Assembly (NCBI GenBank): GCA_036824005.1
Contig: DAITBA010000014.1
Coordinates: 62,001 to 126,000, forward strand
Source of the DNA: DAITBA01 sp036824005
GTDB taxonomy: Bacteria; Pseudomonadota; Gammaproteobacteria; Burkholderiales; Rhodocyclaceae
Reading direction: 5' to 3'
Length of the DNA: 64,000 nucleotides
The translations under genes were made by a program, and so were the position numbers. The notes beneath the pieces are model-generated. The model was not told the DNA's origin, did not search any database, and worked only from the letters and a program-made list of their open reading frames with translations. This document shows, in pieces, positions 25,314 through 33,381 of this stretch; positions within the stretch are counted from its first letter, which is position 1, and every line of letters begins with the position of its first letter.

Positions 25314-25937
25314 TCAGAGCGAATGCAGGTGCCGGTAGAGGCTGACGATCATCCCGGCCGTCGCACCCCAGATGAAGTGGCCATCGTAGGGCATGGCGTA
25401 GTATTCGCGCAGAGCACCGCGGACATGGATGCTCTGGCGCTTGTGGTTGGCCGGATCGAGCAGGAAATCCAGCGGCGCCTCAAACACCTGCGCCACCTCG
25501 AACTCGTCCAGCCGCAGTGACAGGGGCAGACTGACCAGACCGACGACCGGCGTGACACTGAACCCCGTGCCAGTGCGGTACTCTGGGAGCACGCCGATCA
25601 CCTCGACCTGCGCCGGATCGAGCCCGATTTCCTCTTCCGCTTCACGCAGCGCAGTCGCCAGCGGAGAGGCGTCCGTATCGTCCCGTCGTCCACCCGGAAA
25701 CGCCACCTGCCCCGGATGATCGTGCAGGTGATCCGTGCGCTGTGTCAGCAGCAATGTCAGGCCGTAATCCCGCGCCACGACCGGCATCAGCACGGCCGCC
25801 GGTGTCAACCGATCGACTGCCGCGCCACTCTCGGTGACCGGCGTCAGCGCGCCGCCGTCCGCCAGGCGCTGCCGCAGCCAGTCCGCCGTGTAGGGCGGCA
25901 CTTCGAGATCGTCCGGGCGCCAGGAAAGCACAGCCAT
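25314..25937 (-). CDS. Nudix hydrolase, CoA pyrophosphatase-like
   Basis: This 207-residue protein has the Nudix box in PGGRRDDTDASPL followed by ATALREAEEEIGL, and the downstream PEYRTGTGFSVTPVVG segment that marks CoA pyrophosphatases of the NudL/YeaB type. It would hydrolyse CoA or acyl-CoA to 4'-phosphopantetheine and 3',5'-ADP, using a divalent metal. It is preceded on the same strand by the retropepsin-like protease gene with a five-base gap, so the two form an operon. Confidence 0.9.
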   Translation of the reverse strand: MAVLSWRPDDLEVPPYTADWLRQRLADGGALTPVTESGAAVDRLTPAAVLMPVVARDYGLTLLLTQRTDHLHDHPGQVAFPGGRRDDTDASPLATALREAEEEIGLDPAQVEVIGVLPEYRTGTGFSVTPVVGLVSLPLSLRLDEFEVAQVFEAPLDFLLDPANHKRQSIHVRGALREYYAMPYDGHFIWGATAGMIVSLYRHLHSL

Positions 25938-25942
25938 GATCG

Positions 25943-26602
25943 TCAGAACCGCTTGCGCAGCGTCATGGTGCTGCCGTCGCGATTCATCTCCATGCGATTG
26001 AGGTAACTCATGCCCAGCAGGGCCACCGGCAGGTCGATGGCATGGACGGCAGCCTCGACGTTATTCAGTGTCGTCTCGCCGACGCGCACCACATTAAGCT
26101 TGACGCGCCAAACCTGGGTCGGTCCGTTCGCCGTCATGGTCATGCTCGGCTCGCCTTTGCGGTACTCGACCCCGGCTCGTACTGCGTCCGAAGCGCCGAG
26201 GGAAACCAGCGTGGCGCCGGTATCGACCAGGAAACGCACCGGCACGCCATTGACTGCGCCGGTCGTCACGAAATGACCGCGGCCGTCGGCTGTCAGCGTC
26301 GTGATCTCTGATCGCGAACCGCCGCCATCGCCCGAGCCGAAACCCTGGCCCATGGCCAGGCGGTGACGCTTGCCGTCGATCTCCAGTGTCGCGCTATCGC
26401 CCTCGACGCCGAGCAATTTGACGCCCTCGGCGGACTTGGCGCCCACAGCAAGGGTACGCGGCGCGCCACCGTTGATGATCAGCACCGCCTTGCCGGGAAA
26501 CACGCCGACGACATTGACGTCGATCGCGCCGGCTATGGGCGATGCCAATGCCGCGCAGATGGCGAGCACGCCGGCTGCGCTACAATGCACCCTGCGTCTC
26601 AT
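25943..26602 (-). CDS. Retropepsin-like aspartic protease (TIGR02281 type)
   Basis: This 219-residue protein has an N-terminal signal or membrane anchor (about 7-27). Its C-terminal domain carries a single aspartic-protease motif, FLVDTGATLVSLG (D127), and the LLGMSYLNRM segment, as in clan AA retropepsin-like bacterial proteases that dimerise to form an active site. It is expected in the periplasm. Substrates are unknown. The ATG at 26602 is preferred over an open extension to 26653. The divergent amidotransferase gene starts only 34 bases away, so the promoters overlap the coding ends. Confidence 0.87.
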   Translation of the reverse strand: MRRRVHCSAAGVLAICAALASPIAGAIDVNVVGVFPGKAVLIINGGAPRTLAVGAKSAEGVKLLGVEGDSATLEIDGKRHRLAMGQGFGSGDGGGSRSEITTLTADGRGHFVTTGAVNGVPVRFLVDTGATLVSLGASDAVRAGVEYRKGEPSMTMTANGPTQVWRVKLNVVRVGETTLNNVEAAVHAIDLPVALLGMSYLNRMEMNRDGSTMTLRKRF

Positions 26603-26636
26603 TCGAACTTCTTGATTCAGCGCCCGATTTGCGCCA

Positions 26637-27344
26637 ATGAAACCTGTAGCCATATTTCGTCACAGTCCCGGCGAAGGGCCGGGTTATTTTGCCACATTCC
26701 TCGATGAACGATCGATTCCCTGGCGTCTTATAACGGTCGACGAAGGTGAATCTGTACCCTCGGACGCCCGGCAGTTTTCCGGCCTGGCATTCATGGGCGG
26801 TCCCATGAGCGTCAATGACCCGCTGCCGTGGGTCGAACAGGAATGCGCGCTGATTAGAGCGGCGGCGGCGGCCGACGTTCCCGTCATCGGCCACTGCCTC
26901 GGCGGCCAACTCATGGCCAAAGCCTTCGGGGGCGTCGTCATGCGCAATCCGATAAAGGAAATCGGCTGGGGCCGGGTCACCCTCCCGGACGATCCGCTGG
27001 CGCGGGAATGGTTCGGCGCGACGCGTGAATTCGAATCCTTCCACTGGCACGGTGAGACCTTCAGTTTGCCGAAGGACGCCCGACTGCTCATGTCCAGCGC
27101 CCACTGCGCCAATCAGTGTTTCGTCCTCGGTAAGAATCTGGCCATGCAGTGCCATGTGGAGATGACCGAGGCCATGATCCGCCTCTGGAACCGGCAGTGG
27201 ACGGAGGAAGTGGCGGGCACGCGCGGCCCGGGGATACAGACTCCCGAGGAGATGTATGCCGACATCGACGCGCGCCTTGCCGCCCTGCAGGAGGTCGCCG
27301 CCCGCGTCTATACAAAGTGGTCGGCCGGATTGTCCCGGACATAG
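26637..27344 (+). CDS. Class I glutamine amidotransferase-like protein
   Basis: This 235-residue protein resembles free-standing GMP-synthase-type amidotransferases. The nucleophile elbow VIGHCLGGQLMA contains Cys87, and the His/Glu pair lies in CHVEMTE (H173, E175). It lacks a synthetase domain, so it may act as a gamma-glutamyl hydrolase or serve an unknown partner. A TACAAT box at 26581-26586 lies within the divergent protease coding sequence and is a plausible -10 element. It is convergent with yajQ across 25 bases. Confidence 0.88.
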   Translation: MKPVAIFRHSPGEGPGYFATFLDERSIPWRLITVDEGESVPSDARQFSGLAFMGGPMSVNDPLPWVEQECALIRAAAAADVPVIGHCLGGQLMAKAFGGVVMRNPIKEIGWGRVTLPDDPLAREWFGATREFESFHWHGETFSLPKDARLLMSSAHCANQCFVLGKNLAMQCHVEMTEAMIRLWNRQWTEEVAGTRGPGIQTPEEMYADIDARLAALQEVAARVYTKWSAGLSRT

Positions 27345-27369
27345 CACCTGGACACGAGCGCGCGCGCGT

Positions 27370-27855
27370 TTAGTCGCGGAAGTTGCCGAACTGCAGCGGA
27401 TAGTCGGTCACCGACTTGCGCACCAGCGCGATCGCATCCTGAAGCAAATCCTTCTTGGCGCCGGAGACGCGCACGGCATCGCCCTGGATGCTCGCCTGAA
27501 CCTTCAGTTTCGCATCCTTGATCAGCTTGACGATCTTCTTTGCCAGGTCGGCGTCCACCCCGACCCGCACTTTGACTTCCTGTTTGACCTTGTTGCCGCT
27601 GACCTTTTCCGTCCTGCCCCGCTCCAGGCTGCGCACGTCGACGCCGCGCTTGCCGAGCTTGCCGGTGAGGATGTCGTAGACCTGGCCGAGCTTGAACTCA
27701 TCGTCGGCGAACAGCGTAAGCAGGTTCTGGGCATGCTCGACGCGTGCGTCCGACCCCTTGAAGTCGAAGCGGTTGCCAATCTCCTTGTTGGCCTGATCCA
27801 CCGCGTTGCGCAGTTCGACCTGGTTCACCTCTGAGACGATGTCAAAGGAAGGCAT
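27370..27855 (-). CDS. yajQ: YajQ-family nucleotide-binding protein
   Basis: This 161-residue protein begins MPSFDIVSEVNQVELRNAVD and contains NRFDFKGSDA, diagnostic of the YajQ/DUF520 family. It folds as two ferredoxin-like halves; a Xanthomonas homologue binds c-di-GMP and partners with a LysR-type regulator. With the HD-GYP protein and orn in this window it could belong to c-di-GMP signalling, but that is inference. It follows the PpnP gene on the same strand with a 30-base gap. Confidence 0.95.
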   Translation of the reverse strand: MPSFDIVSEVNQVELRNAVDQANKEIGNRFDFKGSDARVEHAQNLLTLFADDEFKLGQVYDILTGKLGKRGVDVRSLERGRTEKVSGNKVKQEVKVRVGVDADLAKKIVKLIKDAKLKVQASIQGDAVRVSGAKKDLLQDAIALVRKSVTDYPLQFGNFRD

Positions 27856-27885
27856 GGCAGCGGACTCCCGATTCCGTTCGATCGA

Positions 27886-28197
27886 CTAGGCGAAATGGCA
27901 GACGTAGTCGAGCAGCTCCAGGGTTTCGATATCGAAGCTGCTGTTGCCCGGCACGCTGAAGCGCTCCCCGGCGCCGTAGGTCCGCCATTCGCTCTCGCCT
28001 TTGAGACGGACACGGCATTTGCCGGCGTTAAGCTCCATCACCTCCGGCGCGCCCGTGTTGAAAGTCAGCGACGACGGAAAGATGACACCGATGGTCTTCT
28101 TCGTGCCGTCTGGAAAAAGTACCGCGTGGCTGACGCACTTGCCGTCGAAATAGACGTTCGCCTTCTTGACGACGCTGACATTGTCGAACTGGGACAT
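27886..28197 (-). CDS. ppnP: Pyrimidine/purine nucleoside phosphorylase
   Basis: This 103-residue small cupin contains ANVYFDGKCVSHAVLFPDG, PDGTKKTIGVI and a C-terminal FSVPGNSSFDIET segment, matching PpnP (formerly DUF1255, YaiE). The enzyme phosphorolyses diverse nucleosides to the base and ribose 1-phosphate. The ATG at 28197 has AGGAGT at a good distance; the frame is open to 28257 but the family starts here. It lies between argG and yajQ on the minus strand. Confidence 0.93.
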   Translation of the reverse strand: MSQFDNVSVVKKANVYFDGKCVSHAVLFPDGTKKTIGVIFPSSLTFNTGAPEVMELNAGKCRVRLKGESEWRTYGAGERFSVPGNSSFDIETLELLDYVCHFA

Positions 28198-28301
28198 GAA
28201 TGACTCCTGGAGTAACACCGAGATCGTCCGGCACCGGGTCAGGCACCTCGGGCGCATGGCCTCCCGGCCAATCGCCGCCTGTGCGGCCCTGCCGGCTGCG
28301 C

Positions 28302-29531
<1,230 letters not shown>

Positions 29532-29555
29532 GTCGGTTCCCGAATAACGATCGAA

Positions 29556-29993
29556 CTACTGCGTTCGGTAGGTGCGGTGACAGGTGACGCAGGCGCCGGT
29601 CACCGGCTGCAGTGCCGCCAGCGCCTTGCTCGGCTCGCCGCTCCTCGCAGCCTTGGCAAAATCGCTGGCGGAGGCGTGCATGCCTCGGGCGATGGCGTGC
29701 ATTTCGTTGGGCATGTACATGCCGGGACGGGCATTGGCCGGAGCATTGCGGTGGCGGCCCATCGCGGAGAGGCCGATCTGGCTCTCGGCCGTGTCCGCCG
29801 CTTCGCCCAGTTTTCCTTCGCCCAGGGCGGTGACGATGAGATGCAGCGCCGTCTGGAAATCCAGCATCTCGGCACGCATCTCCGCTCGCGCCTCCGGGGA
29901 CATCTTCACCAGCTGGCGCGCGTCGTCTACCGCCGATGCGGCCGCGGCGAACAAGCCGGCAGCGAGGCACAGGCCAAGGCGACCCGGCTTCAT
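29556..29993 (-). CDS. Cytochrome c'-like protein within the arginine operon
   Basis: This 145-residue protein has a signal peptide (about 1-21, ending ASA) and a single C-terminal haem motif, CVTCH (near residue 135), as in four-helix-bundle cytochromes c'. Such proteins bind NO or CO and can protect against nitrosative stress. Its ATG overlaps the argF stop in an ATGA arrangement, and argG begins 24 bases after its own stop, so it is embedded in the arginine biosynthesis operon. The reason for that placement is not evident. Confidence 0.88.
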   Translation of the reverse strand: MKPGRLGLCLAAGLFAAAASAVDDARQLVKMSPEARAEMRAEMLDFQTALHLIVTALGEGKLGEAADTAESQIGLSAMGRHRNAPANARPGMYMPNEMHAIARGMHASASDFAKAARSGEPSKALAALQPVTGACVTCHRTYRTQ

Positions 29994-30913
29994 GGCGCCA
30001 CCCGCCCGAGCAGCAGAAACTCCATCAGCGCCTTTTGCGTGTGCAGGCGATTCTCCGCCTCGTCCCAGACGACACTCTGGGGTCCGTCGATTACCTCTGC
30101 CGCCACCTCCTCGCCCCGGTGGGCCGGCAGGCAGTGCATGAACAGCGCGTCTGCTCTGGCCAGCTTCATCATCTCGGCATCCACCTGCCAGTCGTGGAAA
30201 GCCTTCATCCGGGTTTCGTTTTCCGCCTCGAAACCCATGCTGGTCCACACGTCGGTGGTGACGAGATCGGCGCCGCGGGCGGCATCCATCGGATCGGCGA
30301 ACTCCTCGTAGTGGTCGGTGCCGTACAACCCGGCGCGCTCCGGTTCCACTTCGTAGCCGGGCGGGGTGGACACATGCACATTGAAATCGAGCACTTCGGC
30401 CGCTTGCAGCCACGTGTTGCAGACGTTGTTCGAATCGCCGATCCAGGCCACCGTCTTGCCCGCGATCGGCCCGCGATGCTCGATGAAGGTATAGATGTCC
30501 GCAAGAATCTGGCAGGGATGGTACTCGTTGGTCAGACCGTTGATCACCGGCACCCGGGAGTGGGCCGCGAAACGTTCGATGACGCTTTGCTCGAAGGTGC
30601 GGATCATGACGATGTCCACCATGCGCGACATGACCACCGCCGCATCCTCCACCGGCTCGCCGCGGCCAAGCTGCATGTCGCGCGTGTTGAGAAAGATCGC
30701 GGCGCCGCCAAGCTGATGCATGCCGGCCTCGAAGGACAGCCGCGTGCGCGTGCTCGGTTTGTCGAAGATCATGGCCAGGGTGCGATCGCCGAGCGGCCAA
30801 TACTGCTTATAGGATTTGAACTGATTCTTGATCCACTGCGTGCGCGCGAAGACATGCTCGAATTCATCGCGCGTGAAATCGTTGAACTGCAGGAAGTGTC
30901 TTGCAGATGCCAT
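29990..30913 (-). CDS. argF: Ornithine carbamoyltransferase
   Basis: This 307-residue enzyme makes citrulline from ornithine and carbamoyl phosphate. The carbamoyl-phosphate loop KPSTRTRLSFE (about 51-61), the ornithine-binding FMHCLPAHRGEE block and the SMG-type loop TSMGFEAE are all present. It starts 14 bases after the argD stop and overlaps the cytochrome c'-like gene by four bases. The length fits the anabolic form. Confidence 0.97.
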   Translation of the reverse strand: MASARHFLQFNDFTRDEFEHVFARTQWIKNQFKSYKQYWPLGDRTLAMIFDKPSTRTRLSFEAGMHQLGGAAIFLNTRDMQLGRGEPVEDAAVVMSRMVDIVMIRTFEQSVIERFAAHSRVPVINGLTNEYHPCQILADIYTFIEHRGPIAGKTVAWIGDSNNVCNTWLQAAEVLDFNVHVSTPPGYEVEPERAGLYGTDHYEEFADPMDAARGADLVTTDVWTSMGFEAENETRMKAFHDWQVDAEMMKLARADALFMHCLPAHRGEEVAAEVIDGPQSVVWDEAENRLHTQKALMEFLLLGRVAP

Positions 30914-30927
30914 GGCGAAACGGATCG

Positions 30928-32100
30928 TCAGCCGGCGACGAATTCCCGGATGAGCGGGCTCAGAGTGTCCACGAGCTGCGCGGCATGCTCATCGTTGAAG
31001 GTCAGCGGCGGAAGCAGCCGTATCACGCTTTCCACGGTGACGTTGATGAGCAGCCCCCGGTCGAGCGCGCGGCGAACCAACTCAGCGCACGGCCGGTCGA
31101 GCTCGATGCCTATCATCAGGCCATCGCCGCGTATGGCGCGCACGGCGCCGAGCCCGGCGAGCTGATCGCGGAAACTGCCGCGAATCGTCTCCCCAAGCCG
31201 GGCGGCGGAGGCCATCAGAGCGTCGTCCTCGATGACCTGCAGGGTGGTCAGCGCCGCAGCGCAGGCCAGCGGATTGCCGCCGAAGGTTGAACCGTGGCTG
31301 CCCGGCTTGAACACGCCGGCGGCCTTACCTGCCGCTAGGCAGGCACCGATCGGCACACCGGAGCCCAAGCCCTTCGCCAGCGTGACGACATCGGGACGAA
31401 CTCGGGAGTGCTGAAACGCGAACCACGTACCGGTGCGTCCCGTGCCGCACTGGACCTCGTCCAGCATGAGCAGCCAGCCGCGCTCGTCGCAGATGCGCTG
31501 CAGCCCCTGCAGATAGCCGGCGTGCGCGACGTTGACGCCGCCCTCGCCTTGAATCGGCTCGACCAGCACGGCAACGATGTTCTGGTTCTTCTCCGCCACC
31601 TGGGCCACCGCATCCAGGTCGTCGAAGGGCACGCGTGCGAATCCGCCCACCAGCGGCTCGAATCCCGCCTGCACCTTGCGGTTGCCGGTGGCCGATAGCG
31701 TCGCCAGCGTGCGCCCGTGGAAGGCCTTTTCCATGACCAGGATGGCCGGCACCTCGACGCCGCGCGCGTGCCCGTAGAGCCGCGCGAGCTTGATCGCCGC
31801 TTCGTTCGCTTCGCAGCCGGAGTTGCAGAAGAACACTTCGTCCATACCCGACAACGCAGCCAGCCTGTCGGAGAGCAGCTCCTGCTGAGTAATACGATAG
31901 ATATTGGAGGTGTGGATGACCCGCTGCGCCTGCTCCGTCAGCGCCCGGACCAGACGCGGATGCGCATGCCCGAGCGTGGACACGGCAATGCCGGCAAGGG
32001 CATCGAGGTAGCGCTTGCCGTTTTCGTCGAACAGCCAGACGCCTTCGCCGTGGCTGAAAGCCACGGGTAGCCTCGAATAGGTGTTCATCAAGTGCGGCAT
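30928..32100 (-). CDS. argD: Acetylornithine aminotransferase
   Basis: This 390-residue PLP-dependent class III aminotransferase makes N-acetylornithine. The PLP-anchoring Lys lies in TLAKGLGSGVPIGA, the cofactor Asp in LMLDEVQCGTGRTG, and the N-terminal MNTYSRLPVAFSHGEG is the usual family start. I chose the ATG at 32100; an ATG four codons later (32088) is nearly as likely, and neither has a clear ribosome site. The frame is open to 32181 but crosses a strong leader hairpin. It begins the argD-argF-cytochrome-argG run. Confidence 0.94.
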   Translation of the reverse strand: MPHLMNTYSRLPVAFSHGEGVWLFDENGKRYLDALAGIAVSTLGHAHPRLVRALTEQAQRVIHTSNIYRITQQELLSDRLAALSGMDEVFFCNSGCEANEAAIKLARLYGHARGVEVPAILVMEKAFHGRTLATLSATGNRKVQAGFEPLVGGFARVPFDDLDAVAQVAEKNQNIVAVLVEPIQGEGGVNVAHAGYLQGLQRICDERGWLLMLDEVQCGTGRTGTWFAFQHSRVRPDVVTLAKGLGSGVPIGACLAAGKAAGVFKPGSHGSTFGGNPLACAAALTTLQVIEDDALMASAARLGETIRGSFRDQLAGLGAVRAIRGDGLMIGIELDRPCAELVRRALDRGLLINVTVESVIRLLPPLTFNDEHAAQLVDTLSPLIREFVAG

Positions 32101-32124
32101 GGATTGGGCACGCAAGAACGGGTC

Positions 32125-32158
32125 GGGCAAAACAACACGGCGGCTCTCGCCGCCGTGT
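32125..32158 (-). promoter_or_regulatory. Terminator-like hairpin in argD leader
   Basis: The perfect 10-base-pair stem ACACGGCGGC-N4-GCCGCCGTGT (32135-32158) is followed on the minus strand by a TGTTTTG tract and ends about 35 bases before the argD ATG. No minus-strand gene lies upstream that would need a terminator here, so it may be an attenuator or a leader structure of the arginine operon. Confidence 0.5.
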
Positions 32159-32232
32159 CGATGTGTTGCCTGCTCAAGCATCTTAAGTCAAAAATACTGC
32201 CTTGTATATATCGTCCCCGGGCCGCGAACGCC

Positions 32233-32997
32233 ATGACACGCATCGCCGTATTCAATCAGAAGGGTGGGGTCGGCAAGACGACCACGGCCCTCAATTTGGG
32301 CGCCGCACTGGGCCGCTGGAAGGTACCGCCGCTGCTCGTCGACCTCGACCCGCAGGCGCACCTGTCGACGATCGTCGGGGCGGCACCGAGCGACTATCGC
32401 AGAAGCGTGTTTTCCTTCTACCAGGACAACACTCCCCTGCGCGATCTGCGCTTGCCGGTGACAGGCGCGGGCGGATTGATTCCCGCCCATGCCGAGCTGA
32501 TTAAGGTGGATTCGGTGTTCGGCAAGGGTCCGAACATCCTGAACCGGCTGAATCATGGTCTCGACGAGCTGGAATCCGACGCCGATACCGAGACCGTTAT
32601 CATCGATTGCTGCCCTTTCCTCGGCGTGCTCTCGCTCAACGCGGTCTTCGCCGCCGACGCCCTGCTCATTCCCGTGTCATCGGACTACCTATCGCTGCGC
32701 GGTGCCCTGCAGGTGGAGCGGACGTTGAGCGCCCTGGCGCCGGTGCTCAAGCGACGCATCAGTCGCATCTATCTGCTGACGCGCTTCGATCGCCGGCGCA
32801 ACATGAGCTTCGAGATCGAACGGCGTATGCGCGAGCACTTCGGCGACGAGGTGTGCCGGACGGTAATTTCGGAGAACGTCGCGATCGCGGAGAGCCCGGC
32901 TTACAGTCGCGACATCTTCAGTCACGCCGCGTCGAGCCGGGGGGCACAGGACTACGCTGCGCTGCTGGATGAATTAACGGCCAGCGGACTTCTTTGA
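32233..32997 (+). CDS. Orphan ParA-type ATPase
   Basis: This 254-residue protein has the deviant Walker A motif QKGGVGKTTTALN (residues 9-21), the Walker B-type VDLDPQAHLST and the downstream IIDCCPFLG switch, all typical of ParA/MinD ATPases. There is no parB, no parS-like repeat and no replication gene nearby, so it is unlikely to be the chromosomal ParA; positioning of a protein cargo is a better guess. A TATATA box at 32205-32210 may be its -10. Its 3' end overlaps the convergent small gene by 24 bases. Confidence 0.85.
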   Translation: MTRIAVFNQKGGVGKTTTALNLGAALGRWKVPPLLVDLDPQAHLSTIVGAAPSDYRRSVFSFYQDNTPLRDLRLPVTGAGGLIPAHAELIKVDSVFGKGPNILNRLNHGLDELESDADTETVIIDCCPFLGVLSLNAVFAADALLIPVSSDYLSLRGALQVERTLSALAPVLKRRISRIYLLTRFDRRRNMSFEIERRMREHFGDEVCRTVISENVAIAESPAYSRDIFSHAASSRGAQDYAALLDELTASGLL

Positions 32998-33237
32998 CGA
33001 GGAGCCGGCCTTCAGGCGCACCACGTTCTCAAACGTGCGCGGCTGCAGGCTCGATTGGAGGCGGGCTGCCATGTCCGGCGGTGGGTCGCGGTCGAGAATC
33101 TCGCATCCCTTGTAGATCTGACGCAGCTTGCGCTCCGCCTCTCCGGGGTCGCGGCCGGGGATGGTCAGATTGTCGATGATCGCCCCTGCGCGGGTGCGAA
33201 TGCGAAATCGATACTTGGTCGAGGCAGGGGGACGCAT
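32974..33237 (-). CDS. Small conserved-looking protein of unknown function
   Basis: The 87-residue product is basic, with a predicted beta-beta-alpha N-terminal region (TKYRFRIRTRAGAIIDNLTI, then EAERKLRQIYKGCEIL) and a disordered Lys/Ser-rich tail. I do not recognise a named family. It is supported by a good sigma-70-like promoter (33283-33311), an AAAGGGG ribosome site and a short leader ORF ending two bases before its ATG. It overlaps the 3' end of the ParA gene by 24 bases on the opposite strand, so the two messages could form a tail-to-tail RNA duplex. Confidence 0.65.
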   Translation of the reverse strand: MRPPASTKYRFRIRTRAGAIIDNLTIPGRDPGEAERKLRQIYKGCEILDRDPPPDMAARLQSSLQPRTFENVVRLKAGSSSKKSAGR

Positions 33238-33239
33238 AG

Positions 33240-33263
33240 TTAACCCCTTTCAGCCGAAAGCAT
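33240..33263 (-). CDS. Seven-codon leader ORF
   Basis: An ATG preceded at five to six bases by AAGGAG opens a seven-codon frame, MLSAERG, ending in TAA two bases before the ATG of the 87-residue gene. It lies about 20 bases downstream of the predicted -10 box. The ribosome site is stronger than that of the main gene, so translational coupling is plausible. Translation of the peptide is unproved. Confidence 0.45.
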   Translation of the reverse strand: MLSAERG

Positions 33264-33282
33264 TACTCCTTCTGGAGCGCCG

Positions 33283-33311
33283 AGTATATCCGTCAAATGC
33301 CAGAATATCAA
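33283..33311 (-). promoter_or_regulatory. Sigma-70-like promoter of the 87-residue protein gene
   Basis: On the minus strand, TTGATA (33306-33311) and TATACT (33283-33288) are separated by exactly 17 bases, within an AT-rich stretch. The predicted start lies just upstream of the leader ORF. Confidence 0.6.
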
Positions 33312-33381
33312 GATAACACCTTATTTTACAGAGATTTTTACAATTCGTGGGCGACGTTTGCTTTCTAGGCCCGCGATTGCT

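Noticed and set aside
32233..32997. Chromosome or plasmid partition locus
   Set aside because: No parB, centromere-like repeats or replication gene accompanies the ParA, so only an orphan ParA is supported.
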